Of a stretch of 64,000 nt of DNA, positions 1 through 9,559 are shown one piece after another; within the stretch, counting starts at the first letter, position 1; every line of letters starts with the position of its first letter. Origin of the DNA: Mucilaginibacter rivuli (GTDB taxonomy: Bacteria; Bacteroidota; Bacteroidia; Sphingobacteriales; Sphingobacteriaceae); contig NZ_JAHXPQ010000005.1 of assembly GCF_019391655.1 (NCBI RefSeq), positions 62,001-126,000 on the forward strand, read 5' to 3'. The notes beneath the pieces are model-generated. The model ran no database searches, was not told the DNA's origin, and saw only the letters and a list, made by a program, of their open reading frames with translations. Position numbers and translations under genes: made by a program.

Positions 1-2567
1 GCGCGATCAACAATACGTGATAGTATCTGGTTTTTGGTATTGCCGGAATATAAGGTAATATCAAAATTCAACCTGTCTTTAAGTAACCGCACATCGGCAC
101 CAACCTCATAAGTGGTGGTTAATAAGGGCTTCAAATCAAAATCCGGTAGTAATGTAGGGTTCTGTAATGCTCCGCCGGGGTACAAACCTCCCCCTGCGAT
201 GCTGTAATTATATGATGTGATGTATGCTGTTGTACCGCCGCTGCCAACCCCGGCAAATGATGCCCTTAATTTTGCGTAGGTGATAGCTTTAGGCATTTTA
301 GCAAAGTCCGAAAGGATAAAGCTTGTGCTCACTGACGGATAAAAAAATCCCGAGTTTGAATGGCGCGAAGGTGTTGCCAAAACACTGGTATAATCCTGGC
401 GGCCTGTAAACTCAATGTACAAGTAATCTTTGTACGACCCGTCTATCACACCATATAAACTATTGATGGCATACCTGCTTTTATCCGGAAGATAAACCAA
501 AGGGCCGGCCGCGTTTGATACCGAATAGATACCCGGATAGGTTAAAGAATCGGCCCTTACCTCATCTTTATTATATTTATTAGCCAGCACACTACCACCA
601 ACCGAAGTAGTTAGTTTAATATCATGCGTTATTTTTTGGTTGTAGCGCAGTAAAAAGTCGCTGGTTATTTCTTGAGAGTAAATGTTTTGTGAACGGTATG
701 AACCACGCACCAGCTTTGAACCTGCATCATACGGGCGGTTTTGCTCGCGCTGTTCATAGCTCATATCAACCGATGTTCTTAACAATAAGCTAAGGGCTTT
801 TGTAATTTGATAATTGGCAGATACGTTGCCGGTAATGGCGTTACGGTTAGTTTTATTAATAAACTCGTAAGATACGGCATATGGGTTTTCAGGAAATGAG
901 CTGTATGGATATTCTATAACCCTGTTTTCCTGCCCTAACTTCCAATAGTTTCTCAGCCAGTTCGGGTCAGCATTGGGTTGCCAAAAAATAAACCAATACA
1001 TAATAGATTGGTTACCATAACCCGCACCGGGCAGATTATCGCTATTCATGTTATTGTAAGATACTTTTGATGATATGGTAAGCTTATCGTTCACTTTGGA
1101 ATTTACCGACATCGCTACCGTGTTGCGATCGTAGCCCGTGTTGGGTACTATCCACTTATTTACAACATTTGTTGCCGAAAAACGGGCTGTTGTTTTATCA
1201 GTACCACCATCAACACTAATGGAGTTTGTAAATGTATGCCCGGTTTCAAAATAGTGGTGAATGGCATCGGTATATGGCACCCAGGGTGTACGTGTTAGCC
1301 CTTGTTTCTGGGTAACAGGGTCAAACTGGTAAAACATCTGGCCGTCAAACTTTGGCCCGTAAGCCGAGCTTGTGCCGCTGGTGCTCGCCCCGTCAGGGCC
1401 TGCGCCATACGAATAATAATTTGCACCACCTGTACCTTGCCCGTACTGGTATTGAAGATCGGGCCAGCGGTTCACGCTTTGCATATTGGTATTTGAATTA
1501 ATGCTAACACCAAAACCTTTACGTTTTGGATTGCCTGATTTTGTGGTGATTACTACCGCGCCATTGGCTCCCCGCTGCCCATACAACGCGGCAGCGCTTG
1601 GCCCTTTCAGTACGGTTACACTTTCAATATCTTCCGGGTTCAGGTCATCGATATTACTGCCGTAATCAGCAGGCATATTGTCGCTGCTGGTACCATAAGC
1701 GGCTTCTCCAGGGTTAGCTGTACGTTTACCGCTACTGTTGTTCATTACAACACCATCAAGTACTATTAAGGCTTCGTTATCGCCGGTAAGGTTATTTTCG
1801 CCACGTAAAATGATCTTACTCGACCCCAGGGGACCGCTATTTGAACGTATAAGGTTCAGCCCCGCAACTTTTCCCGATAAGGCATCAGTCCAGTTGGCCG
1901 ATAACGCATCGGTTAATTGCTCGCCTTTAATTACCGTTGCGGCATAGCCGAGGGCTTTTTCTTCGCGTTTAATACCCAATGCTGTAACTACAACCTCGCT
2001 TAATGCCGAAGTGCTTACCACCAATGCGATATTAACGCCCATAACGCTGCTGTTATACGCTTGTGCCTGGGAAGTAAACCCGATAAGCGAAAAATTAACA
2101 GTTGTAGCACGGGGTATGCGTATCGAAAACTTGCCATTAATATCTGTAGAACCGAGGAATTTTTTACCGGCATCGGTTATGGTAATGCCCGGCAGAGGCT
2201 CTTTATCGGTAGCTGAAGTTACTGTACCGCTTACCGAGATGATCTCAAGCTTTTTGATCACAATATTGCCATCAATATTTTTAATGCCGATGCCGGCATG
2301 TTGCAGGGTTAGTGCAAGGTTATCAAAAGAGATATTTTCTGAAGCCAATGTTACTATCTGTGACATATTTACTTCGGCATCAAAGGATACCTTAAAGCCA
2401 TACTTGCTTTTCAGGCGCTCGGCTATCGTTTGAACATTTAATCGCTTTTGCTGAAAATTCAGCTGCTCGGGCATTTTAACCTGTGCCCATAGGGATAGGG
2501 AGCACAGCCACATGAGCAGTAGTACGCCCAGGGGTTTTCTAAATTTAAAAAGTAGGGATTGTTTCAT
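1..2567 (-). CDS. SusC/RagA-type TonB-linked outer membrane receptor, 3' end missing
   Basis: About 855 codons are visible and the C-terminal barrel runs off the left edge. Reading from the ATG at 2567, the order is: signal peptide (about residues 1-25), an STN domain (about 30-100), a carboxypeptidase-like regulatory domain, then a plug containing LDGVVMNN and ending in GANGAVVITTKSG, the hallmark of SusC plugs. SusC proteins import glycans or peptides, normally with a SusD lipoprotein; any susD would lie outside the window. The STN domain fits signalling to the FecR protein encoded 8 bp upstream. The substrate cannot be told from this sequence. Confidence 0.93.
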   Translation of the reverse strand, partial: MKQSLLFKFRKPLGVLLLMWLCSLSLWAQVKMPEQLNFQQKRLNVQTIAERLKSKYGFKVSFDAEVNMSQIVTLASENISFDNLALTLQHAGIGIKNIDGNIVIKKLEIISVSGTVTSATDKEPLPGITITDAGKKFLGSTDINGKFSIRIPRATTVNFSLIGFTSQAQAYNSSVMGVNIALVVSTSALSEVVVTALGIKREEKALGYAATVIKGEQLTDALSANWTDALSGKVAGLNLIRSNSGPLGSSKIILRGENNLTGDNEALIVLDGVVMNNSSGKRTANPGEAAYGTSSDNMPADYGSNIDDLNPEDIESVTVLKGPSAAALYGQRGANGAVVITTKSGNPKRKGFGVSINSNTNMQSVNRWPDLQYQYGQGTGGANYYSYGAGPDGASTSGTSSAYGPKFDGQMFYQFDPVTQKQGLTRTPWVPYTDAIHHYFETGHTFTNSISVDGGTDKTTARFSATNVVNKWIVPNTGYDRNTVAMSVNSKVNDKLTISSKVSYNNMNSDNLPGAGYGNQSIMYWFIFWQPNADPNWLRNYWKLGQENRVIEYPYSSFPENPYAVSYEFINKTNRNAITGNVSANYQITKALSLLLRTSVDMSYEQREQNRPYDAGSKLVRGSYRSQNIYSQEITSDFLLRYNQKITHDIKLTTSVGGSVLANKYNKDEVRADSLTYPGIYSVSNAAGPLVYLPDKSRYAINSLYGVIDGSYKDYLYIEFTGRQDYTSVLATPSRHSNSGFFYPSVSTSFILSDFAKMPKAITYAKLRASFAGVGSGGTTAYITSYNYSIAGGGLYPGGALQNPTLLPDFDLKPLLTTTYEVGADVRLLKDRLNFDITLYSGNTKNQILSRIVDR

Positions 2568-2575
2568 AATGAAGA

Positions 2576-3547
2576 TCAGAATAGTATAAGTGTGTTGGGG
2601 GTTTCAAATCGGTAGTTGATACCGGTGGCGTAACGCAGGCCTTTTAAAAGGTCGGCAATGCCGGTATCTTTCATTTCGCCGCTAAAGCGGCGTGCATTTT
2701 TGCAGGTTGATAAAACCTTTACGTTTATATTATACCAGCGCTGTAACTTAACAGCAATTTCGGTTGTGTTACTGTTGTTAAAAAAGAGCGTACCGGTTTG
2801 CAGGGACAATGCATCTTTAACGGCTACCGTTTTAACAGCTATATTATTATCAGCATTGGCAATGAGTTGTTGACCGGCTTTTAAGTAATGAGTTTTATTG
2901 TTGGTTATAACACCAACAAGGCCGGTGGCAACCTTAACTTCGGCAGGCATGTATTTACGTGCATATACGTTAAACGAGGTACCTAATACCGTAACCGATA
3001 GCTTATTGCCGGTATAAATAATGAAAGGTTTTTTGGTAAGGTGCTTTACATCAAAAAACGCTTCACCGTTTAAATTAACTTCGCGCTTTGGCCCGTTAAA
3101 GTTTTTAAAGCTGAGTTCAGAATTTGGGGCTAAGTAAACAATGGTACCATCGGGCAGGGTAACATTACCACGGTTAATCGTATTGGTATGTACAACCTGG
3201 ATTTTATCGGCACCTATGGCAGCCGATCTGTAATAAAACCACCCAAGCACACTACATAGCAACAGGCTGGCCGCTAACCCGGTAAACCAGTAATGTTTAG
3301 TTCCGCTTTTTGGGCTTGCTACTGATTCCGTAACCGGAAACATCCTGTTTAACAGGTGCAACCACTGTTCCTCAATATCGCTTTGTTTAAGGGGTTGCAG
3401 CAACTGTGCCTGGCGGCGTTCCAGGTAAGTAAGCAGGTAACGGTGCTCGGGCTGTAGGACGCACCATTCTTGTACCTGTAACATCTCGGCGTCGTTACAA
3501 TCGCCGTTAATGTAATTAATTAAAAGTTCCCAGTTTATTGTGTTCAT
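2576..3547 (-). CDS. FecR-family anti-sigma factor
   Basis: This 323-residue protein has the FecR layout of Bacteroidota: a cytoplasmic N-terminal part (1-80), one membrane segment at about 86-107 (from HYWFTGLAASLLL), a periplasmic FecR domain (about 115-215, with GNVTLPDGTIVYLAPNS) and a C-terminal STN-like DUF4974 domain (about 250-323). Proteins of this type hold an ECF sigma factor until the receptor's STN domain signals substrate binding. The sigma gene lies 110 bp upstream and the SusC gene 8 bp downstream on the same strand, so sigma, FecR and SusC form one regulatory and uptake unit. Confidence 0.93.
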   Translation of the reverse strand: MNTINWELLINYINGDCNDAEMLQVQEWCVLQPEHRYLLTYLERRQAQLLQPLKQSDIEEQWLHLLNRMFPVTESVASPKSGTKHYWFTGLAASLLLCSVLGWFYYRSAAIGADKIQVVHTNTINRGNVTLPDGTIVYLAPNSELSFKNFNGPKREVNLNGEAFFDVKHLTKKPFIIYTGNKLSVTVLGTSFNVYARKYMPAEVKVATGLVGVITNNKTHYLKAGQQLIANADNNIAVKTVAVKDALSLQTGTLFFNNSNTTEIAVKLQRWYNINVKVLSTCKNARRFSGEMKDTGIADLLKGLRYATGINYRFETPNTLILF

Positions 3548-3657
3548 TTATGTAGAAGAGCACGCAACCGGCTTTTCCACCAAAAGAAATAATTAAGTAT
3601 TTGTTAAGTTTTTGTTAATGGACTTAAGGAGGCGACTTATCCCTCAAACTATGGGTG

Positions 3658-4239
3658 TTAGTTAAGAATATTAAACACCAAGCTGATAAGTAACATACCA
3701 CCGGCAATACTTGCTTTGTCCAAATCGCTGTGGTTAATTGCTTTGGTTAATTGCTCCATTGCCTCGCGTAAATTATACTCCACTTTTTTTTCAGGTATAG
3801 CCAGGGCTTCTGCAATTTCAGCATATTTAAGTCCAAGCAAACGTAGCTCTATGATCTGTTTGCGTAAAGGCGAAAGGTTATTGATCATATCCTCAACTAT
3901 CCTGATCGATTGCTTGGCTACAAATTTTTCGAACGGATTATAGGTATCCGTTGGGATATCGAACAAATCATCAGGCAGGTTGGTTGTTTGCCTGCTGGCA
4001 GTAATGGCTTTTAAAGCACCATATTTTGCAGCTCTGAAAAGGTAGGGTTTTAAGTTGTTTATCTGCAGCTGATCTTTTTGCTGCCAAAGATTAAGAAAAA
4101 GATCAGACAGGACATCCTTTGCAAGAGCTTCGTTTTTTATCAGTCCGTTTACATACCTGAACAGTGGTGAATAGTTTTCTTTAAATATGCTTTCAAAACC
4201 ATCCAGCGTATTTAAAACAGGCATGCTTACTGTACTCAT
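3658..4239 (-). CDS. ECF RNA polymerase sigma factor (sigma-70 family)
   Basis: A 193-residue protein with region 2 (about residues 15-90, FKENYSPLFRYVNGLIKN onward) and region 4 (about 120-170, with LSPLRKQIIELRLLGLKYAEIAEALAIPEKKVEYN split over a helix-turn-helix). A hydrophobic C-terminal tail (IAGGMLLISLVFNIL) is typical of Bacteroidota FecI-like sigma factors. It is expected to transcribe the downstream FecR/SusC operon when released from FecR. The start is the first ATG; a second in-frame ATG five codons later is possible because the predicted promoter sits very close to the first. Confidence 0.93.
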   Translation of the reverse strand: MSTVSMPVLNTLDGFESIFKENYSPLFRYVNGLIKNEALAKDVLSDLFLNLWQQKDQLQINNLKPYLFRAAKYGALKAITASRQTTNLPDDLFDIPTDTYNPFEKFVAKQSIRIVEDMINNLSPLRKQIIELRLLGLKYAEIAEALAIPEKKVEYNLREAMEQLTKAINHSDLDKASIAGGMLLISLVFNILN

Positions 4240-4247
4240 GATGCCAA

Positions 4248-4276
4248 CAAAAATAGGCTTAGCTACATTTCGGCAA
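4248..4276 (-). promoter_or_regulatory. Predicted Bacteroidota-type promoter of the ECF sigma gene
   Basis: On the minus strand a TATTTTTG box (matches TAnnTTTG; 4248-4255) lies 18 bases downstream of a TTG (4274-4276), as expected for the primary sigma factor of Bacteroidota. The box ends 8 bases before the ATG, which implies a very short leader or use of the second ATG. This is a motif match only. Confidence 0.4.
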
Positions 4277-4326
4277 TAAAACCATTATGTTAAATTTATA
4301 TTAATGCACCAAATCTTACCTCAAAT

Positions 4327-4363
4327 AAAAAACGCAGCCCTAATACATTAGAACTGCGTTTTT
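4327..4363 (-). terminator. Intrinsic terminator after tRNA-Arg
   Basis: Read on the minus strand, AAAACGCAG and CTGCGTTTT pair around a loop that itself contains CTAAT/ATTAG, followed by a T run. It begins 3 bases after the tRNA 3' end. Confidence 0.8.
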
Positions 4364-4365
4364 AG

Positions 4366-4437
4366 TGCTCCCGACGAGATTCGAACTCATATCGATGGTA
4401 CCGGAAACCATAATTCTATCCATTGAACTACGGAAGC
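4366..4437 (-). tRNA. tRNA-Arg (anticodon CCG)
   Basis: The reverse complement folds as a full cloverleaf: acceptor GCTTCCG with CGGGAGC (one G-U pair), D stem GTTC/GAAT, anticodon stem ATGGT/ACCAT around loop TTCCGGT (anticodon CCG, reading CGG), and T arm ATGAG-TTCGAAT-CTCGT. CCA is not encoded. It is followed directly by a terminator. Confidence 0.95.
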
Positions 4438-4460
4438 AATATGCAAATATACTTTTTTAG

Positions 4461-4517
4461 AGGCAAGAAGTAAGAATCAAGAGCCAAGATTAAAAAGTCT
4501 TGATTCTTGCTTCTCTT
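4461..4517. repeat. Degenerate 7-base repeat forming a hairpin
   Basis: The stretch divides into heptads GGCAAGA, AGTAAGA, ATCAAGA, GCCAAGA, TTAAAAA, GTCTTGA, TTCTTGC, TTCTCTT. The first half is NNNAAGA-like and the second half its inverse. Arms 4467-4482 and 4498-4513 pair over 16 bases with one mismatch. It lies 2 bases beyond the ychF stop, so it may act as the ychF transcript end. Related heptad blocks occur at about 22.58-22.76 kb. Confidence 0.65.
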
Positions 4518-4518
4518 C

Positions 4519-5616
4519 TTATACGTTAAACCTAAAGTGCATAATGTCGCCATCGGCAACTATGTAGGTTTTACCCTCAACGCTTAGTTTGCCATTCTCT
4601 TTACAAGCCGCCTCCGAGCCATATTTGATAAAGTCATCATACTTTATTACTTCGGCACGGATAAAGCCTTTCTCAAAATCTGTATGGATAACACCCGCGG
4701 CCTGTGGCCCTGTAAAACCTTGTGTTATTGTCCAGGCACGCACTTCCTGCACACCGGCAGTAAAGTATGTAGCCAGGTTTAAAAGCTTGTATGCAGCCTT
4801 AATTAACTGTGTAACGCCCGACTCGCTTAAGCCCAGGTCATCTAAAAACATCTGGCGCTCATCATATGAGTCCAGTTGTGCTATTTCAGATTCTATCTGT
4901 GCCGATATGATCAGCACCTGCGCGTTCTCATCCTTAACAGCCTCCCTTACCTTTTCTACGTAAGCGTTACCAGTGTTTACCGATTTCTCCTCAACATTGC
5001 AAACATACATAACCGGTTTAGCGGTAAGCAGCCAAAGGTCATCAACATATTCCTTATCTTCATCGGCAACCGGGGCGGTACGTGCCGACTTTCCCGATAG
5101 CAAATGGTTTTTATAAACAGTTAATACCTCAAAGGCTTTCTTTTGCTCTTTATCGCCTATCTGCGCGCCTTTAGCAACTTTTTGTATTTTCTTTTCTATC
5201 GATTCCAGGTCCTTTAATTGCAACTCCGTATCAATGATCTCTTTATCACGGATCGGATCGACCGAACCATCAACGTGGATCACGTTATCATCATCAAAGC
5301 AACGCAAAACGTGGATAATGGCATTTGTTGCACGTATATTACCTAAAAACTGGTTACCTAATCCCTCGCCTTTGCTGGCACCTTTTACTAAACCGGCAAT
5401 ATCAACTATCTCGATAACGTTTGGCACAATACGCTGAGGATTTACCAGCTCGGCCAGTTTGGTAAGCCGCTCATCCGGAACGGTAATTACACCTACATTT
5501 GGCTCAATGGTACAGAACGGAAAATTAGCCGCCTGCGCCTTGGCGTTTGATAAACAATTAAAAAGTGTTGATTTCCCTACATTTGGCAAACCTACTATAC
5601 CACACTGTAAACCCAT
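4519..5616 (-). CDS. ychF: Redox-regulated ATPase YchF (OLA1 family)
   Basis: A 365-residue P-loop protein of the usual YchF length (about 363). The G1 loop GLPNVGKST sits near residues 8-16, G3 is [14 protein letters not shown], and the G4 position reads NVEE rather than NKxD, the YchF signature that shifts preference to ATP. A TGS domain closes the protein, ending [13 protein letters not shown]. YchF binds ribosomes and takes part in stress responses in other bacteria. The reading frame continues 34 codons upstream, but MGLQCGIVG at 5616 matches family N-termini and is chosen as the start. It is a stand-alone gene between mgtE (divergent) and tRNA-Arg. Confidence 0.97.
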   Translation of the reverse strand: MGLQCGIVGLPNVGKSTLFNCLSNAKAQAANFPFCTIEPNVGVITVPDERLTKLAELVNPQRIVPNVIEIVDIAGLVKGASKGEGLGNQFLGNIRATNAIIHVLRCFDDDNVIHVDGSVDPIRDKEIIDTELQLKDLESIEKKIQKVAKGAQIGDKEQKKAFEVLTVYKNHLLSGKSARTAPVADEDKEYVDDLWLLTAKPVMYVCNVEEKSVNTGNAYVEKVREAVKDENAQVLIISAQIESEIAQLDSYDERQMFLDDLGLSESGVTQLIKAAYKLLNLATYFTAGVQEVRAWTITQGFTGPQAAGVIHTDFEKGFIRAEVIKYDDFIKYGSEAACKENGKLSVEGKTYIVADGDIMHFRFNV

Positions 5617-5839
5617 TTTTTTTATGTTATTAGTTATTTGAGTTATTAAATTACTGGTTCTTTGGAAGGTGCATATCTTAATTGATATGCAACAACTCAA
5701 TAACCGATAACTTAGCAACTACAGCAATTTTGGCGCAAAGATAAGATAATTTATTGCCTTGTAATCCGAAAAAAGTAAAGGACTTTCACCATATTAGCGA
5801 GCGAAAAAATCACGATGCTAAATATGTAAAAACGGGCTT

Positions 5840-7210
5840 ATGGAAGAAATGGTTGAACAAATAGAATTGTTGCTGGAAAAAAAAGATGATGATCTGCTCC
5901 GTGAACATCTGAACAACCTCAATATTTCTGACGTTGAACAACTGATAGACGAACTCCCTGAACATGGCCCTAAATTTATTGAGATACTATCGCTCAACCG
6001 TGCGGTAAACGTATTCCGTATCCTCGATTTCCCTACGCAGGAGCGGATGATAAAAAAGTTGTCGGGGGCCAAAATAGCCGAGATCATCAACAAGCTCCCA
6101 CCCGATGACCGTACTGCCCTTTTTAGTGAGTTACATGGTGATGCAGTAAAGGCAATGATACAAACACTCAGCGCTGCCGACAGGCGGGAAGCGCTGATGC
6201 TGCTTGGGTACGAAGAAGATAGTGTAGGCCGCCTGATGACGCCCGATTATATTACTGTAAAAAAAACATGGGATGTTACGCGTGTATTACAACACCTGCG
6301 TAAATATGGCAAAAACTCCGAAACCATTGATGTTTTATATGTGATAGACAGTAATGGTGTTTTGCTGGATGATATACGGATACGTGAAATATTATTGGTT
6401 GAACCTGAAACCAAGGTAAGCGCACTGATGGATAACCGGTTGATAGCACTTAACGTGAAAGACCCGCAACAGGAAGCCATTAATGTATTCAGGATGAACA
6501 ACCGCACCGCTTTACCTGTTACCGATGATGAAAATATTTTGCTCGGTATTGTAACTGTTGATGATATTTTGTGGTTAGCCAACGAGGAATATACCGAGGA
6601 TATTCAAAAGATAGGTGGTACCGAAGCTTTGGATGAGCCTTATATGGATATGCCCTTGCTCAAACTGGTAAAAAAACGTGTAGGCTGGCTGATCATTTTG
6701 TTTTTGGGCGAAATGCTTACCGCTACGGCCATGGGCTTTTTTGAAAAACAAATAGCCAAAGCTGTAGTATTGGCGCTTTTTGTACCGCTTATTATATCAA
6801 GTGGCGGCAATAGCGGCTCGCAGGCTTCAACATTGATTATACAAGCCATGGCATTGGGTGAAGTTACCATTGCCGATTGGTGGCGTGTAATGCGCCGCGA
6901 GATCATATCGGGCTTGTTACTGGGTGTAACTTTAGGCATAATAGGTTTTTGCAGGATATTTGCATGGACGCTTTTTTCGACCATATACGGCCCGCATTGG
7001 ATATTGGTTGGCTTTACCGTTGGCTTAGCGCTGATAGGCGTAGTATTATGGGGTTCATTAGCCGGGTCTATGCTGCCGTTGTTGCTCAAACGTCTGGGCG
7101 CCGATCCTGCAACCTCATCGGCCCCATTTGTGGCTACCCTGGTTGATGTTACGGGCCTCATTATCTACTTTACCATAGCCGTAAGCATAATGCATGGGGT
7201 ATTGTTATAA
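5840..7210 (+). CDS. mgtE: Magnesium transporter MgtE
   Basis: A 456-residue protein with all MgtE parts: an N-terminal superhelical domain (about 1-130, with ELPPDDRTALFSEL-type text), a CBS pair (about 135-255) and five membrane segments (about 280-456). The pore-region sequence SSGGNSGSQASTL and the acidic stretch near TSSAPFVATLVDVTGL are conserved in the family. MgtE is a Mg2+-gated channel whose cytosolic domains close the pore when Mg2+ is plentiful. It is a single gene, divergent from ychF and followed by a hairpin terminator. Confidence 0.96.
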   Translation: MEEMVEQIELLLEKKDDDLLREHLNNLNISDVEQLIDELPEHGPKFIEILSLNRAVNVFRILDFPTQERMIKKLSGAKIAEIINKLPPDDRTALFSELHGDAVKAMIQTLSAADRREALMLLGYEEDSVGRLMTPDYITVKKTWDVTRVLQHLRKYGKNSETIDVLYVIDSNGVLLDDIRIREILLVEPETKVSALMDNRLIALNVKDPQQEAINVFRMNNRTALPVTDDENILLGIVTVDDILWLANEEYTEDIQKIGGTEALDEPYMDMPLLKLVKKRVGWLIILFLGEMLTATAMGFFEKQIAKAVVLALFVPLIISSGGNSGSQASTLIIQAMALGEVTIADWWRVMRREIISGLLLGVTLGIIGFCRIFAWTLFSTIYGPHWILVGFTVGLALIGVVLWGSLAGSMLPLLLKRLGADPATSSAPFVATLVDVTGLIIYFTIAVSIMHGVLL

Positions 7211-7215
7211 CCAAC

Positions 7216-7254
7216 AAAAAAGCCCCGCCTTTACAGGCAGGGCATATATTTTTT
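7216..7254. terminator. Bidirectional terminator between mgtE and the DUF3276 gene
   Basis: GCCCCGCC and GGCAGGGC pair around TTTACA (one mismatch), with an A run before and a T run after. It serves two converging genes. Confidence 0.8.
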
Positions 7255-7264
7255 ATACTTTAAC

Positions 7265-7591
7265 TTATATCTCGAACGAAAAATCGTCACCGGCTTTTGC
7301 GGTTTCGCTAAACTCACTGTATTCGTAGCGTTTTTCAACTACTTCCTGGTTAGCTTTAATATAGTCAACCGTATCTTTCAATCCTTCGGCAAATTTTTCA
7401 AAGTCTTCTTTGTACAAAAATATCTTGTGTTTAACAAAAACGCCATCTTCCAATCTTTTCTTGCTCTCGGTTATGGTAACGTAATAATCATTTGATCGTG
7501 TGGCTTTCACATCGAAAAAATATGTTCTTTTACCGGCTCTTACCTTCTTCGAAAAAACCTCCTCACGCTCCCTGTTCTCAAAATCTCCCAT
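7265..7591 (-). CDS. DUF3276 / PUR-type nucleic-acid-binding protein
   Basis: A 108-residue protein beginning MGDFENREREEVFSKKVRAG with the strand pattern KRTYFFDVKATRSNDYYVTITESKK. It matches the DUF3276 family of Bacteroidota, which is structurally related to the PUR domain that binds single-stranded DNA and RNA. No signal peptide or membrane segment is visible. It is transcribed alone; about 130 bp of A+T-rich sequence separates it from the ABC exporter start. Its cellular role is not established from this sequence. Confidence 0.85.
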   Translation of the reverse strand: MGDFENREREEVFSKKVRAGKRTYFFDVKATRSNDYYVTITESKKRLEDGVFVKHKIFLYKEDFEKFAEGLKDTVDYIKANQEVVEKRYEYSEFSETAKAGDDFSFEI

Positions 7592-7720
7592 ATTTTAGTG
7601 TCGTTAATTAAGATTAGTTTGGGATAAATATATAAAAATTTTAAAAGTGCAAGTATAAAATGTGTTATAATATTATAAAATCTTCAATATTATAGGCATT
7701 TTAATAACAGAATGTTGTTT

Positions 7721-9508
7721 TTAAGGGGCTTCCTGTTCTTCAAGTAACTGTTTTTCGTACAGTTCAAAATAGGCGCCTTTTGCATTCATCAGTTGTTGAT
7801 GTGTGCCTTGCTCCAGTATCCTACCCTGGTCTAACACTAAAATTTTATCTGCGTTTTTTATGGTCGATATCCGGTGCGCAATAATAATGCTGGTTTTGTT
7901 TTGCATTATCCCGCCAAGGTTATTCAAAATTTCCTCTTCAGTTTTAGTATCAACAGCCGACAGGCAATCATCAAATATCAATACCTGTGGTTGTTTAAAA
8001 ATAGCCCGTGCTATTGATACGCGCTGCTTTTGCCCGCCCGAAAGGGTAACACCGCGCTCCCCTATCATGGTAGCAAAGCCTTCTTCAAACTCAATAATAT
8101 TCTGGTAAACAGCAGCATCTTTTGCAGCTTGTTCCACATCGTTCATATTAAGTGTATCGGCGCTAAAGGCTATATTATTGGCAATGGTATCGCTAAACAG
8201 AAAAACCTCCTGGGGTACAAAACCTACCTGCGACCGGAAGCTGTTCAGGTTAATGGTATCTACAGGTTTATCATCTATCAGCACCTGCCCTACATTGGTA
8301 TCGTACATCCGCATCAGTAAATTAGCTATAGTTGATTTACCCGAACCGGTACGGCCAATAATAGCGATCAATTGGCCGGGCTCTGCAACAAAAGATACAT
8401 CATCCAAAGCCAATATGCCTGTTTCAGGGTACCTGAAGGTAACATTCTTAAACTCTATTTTACCCTTTACGGCGATGCGATCGTTTGTTGGCGATATAAT
8501 TTCGGGCTGCTCTTTTAAAAACTCATTGATGCGCTTTTGCGATGCCGCCGCACGTTGCGTAAGCGATGTTACCCAACCTAATGATATTACCGGAAAAGTT
8601 AACTGCGCCAGGTACACAATAAACTCGGCAATATTACCCGGTGTTATATTGCCTTTCATTACCTCAACCCCGCCAATGTAAATGGTGATGATGCTACTCA
8701 AACCTATCAGCAACAACATCATGGGGTAAAACAAGGCCTGCACGCGCACCAACTCCATGCTGTGTGTTTTATAATTTTCGCTTTCGGCTGCAAAACTGCC
8801 ACGCACAAAGTTTTCGCGCACGTATGATTTGATGATACGGATACCCGAAAAATTCTCTTGTACAAAGCTTGATAGTGCCGAAAGCCGCTGTTGTATCTTT
8901 TCGCTACGCGAGTTGATGATGTTGTTTACATAAAATATGGTAAAAGCCAGTACGGGCATCGGCAATAGCGAAAAAAAAGCAAGTTTGGGATTTACCGAAA
9001 CCATTACACCTATGGCCAGCATAAACAAGGTTACTGTATTTATCGCATACATAATACCCGGGCCAAGGTACATCCGCACACGGCTAACATCCTCGGTAAC
9101 GCGGTTCATCAGGTCGCCGGTATTGTGGCGACGGAAAAAGGCGAGCGATAGTTCCTGGTAATGGGTATATATCTCGTTCTTCATATCATACTCAATATGG
9201 CGCGACATTAAAATAATAGTTTGCCGCATAAAAAACAAGAACAGCCCCCGCAACAGCGAAAGTACCAGCACCAGCACACCAAACAAAAACAAGCTCGACC
9301 CAAATATATCCGACACGATAGACTGCCTGCCAAAGCCATCGAACAGTTGAAAAATGCCTATGTTTTCGGTAACCAAATTAAAGGCAAGCCTAACCACTTG
9401 TGCCGGCAAAATGCCAAATACATTACTGATGATTACAAACAATACTCCCGGAATCAATTTCCAGCGGTATTTGAAGAAAAATTTATTTAAATAGGCAAGA
9501 TGCTTCAT
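7721..9508 (-). CDS. ABC exporter, fused permease and ATPase (MsbA/Mdl type)
   Basis: A 595-residue half-transporter: six membrane segments (about 1-310), then an ATPase with Walker A GRTGSGKST (about 378), signature LSGGQKQR and Walker B VLIFDD. The residue after the Walker B aspartate is D, where most exporters have the catalytic E. This substitution marks the degenerate site in heterodimeric exporters such as TM287/288 and MdlA. No partner half-transporter is nearby. The substrate is unknown; lipid or drug export would be usual for the family. The gene lies 51 bp downstream of the TPR gene on the same strand. Confidence 0.9.
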   Translation of the reverse strand: MKHLAYLNKFFFKYRWKLIPGVLFVIISNVFGILPAQVVRLAFNLVTENIGIFQLFDGFGRQSIVSDIFGSSLFLFGVLVLVLSLLRGLFLFFMRQTIILMSRHIEYDMKNEIYTHYQELSLAFFRRHNTGDLMNRVTEDVSRVRMYLGPGIMYAINTVTLFMLAIGVMVSVNPKLAFFSLLPMPVLAFTIFYVNNIINSRSEKIQQRLSALSSFVQENFSGIRIIKSYVRENFVRGSFAAESENYKTHSMELVRVQALFYPMMLLLIGLSSIITIYIGGVEVMKGNITPGNIAEFIVYLAQLTFPVISLGWVTSLTQRAAASQKRINEFLKEQPEIISPTNDRIAVKGKIEFKNVTFRYPETGILALDDVSFVAEPGQLIAIIGRTGSGKSTIANLLMRMYDTNVGQVLIDDKPVDTINLNSFRSQVGFVPQEVFLFSDTIANNIAFSADTLNMNDVEQAAKDAAVYQNIIEFEEGFATMIGERGVTLSGGQKQRVSIARAIFKQPQVLIFDDCLSAVDTKTEEEILNNLGGIMQNKTSIIIAHRISTIKNADKILVLDQGRILEQGTHQQLMNAKGAYFELYEKQLLEEQEAP

Positions 9509-9559
9509 CCTATATCAAAGGTAGCCATTGGTTTTGGTTTGAAGAAAGGCGACACGTAA

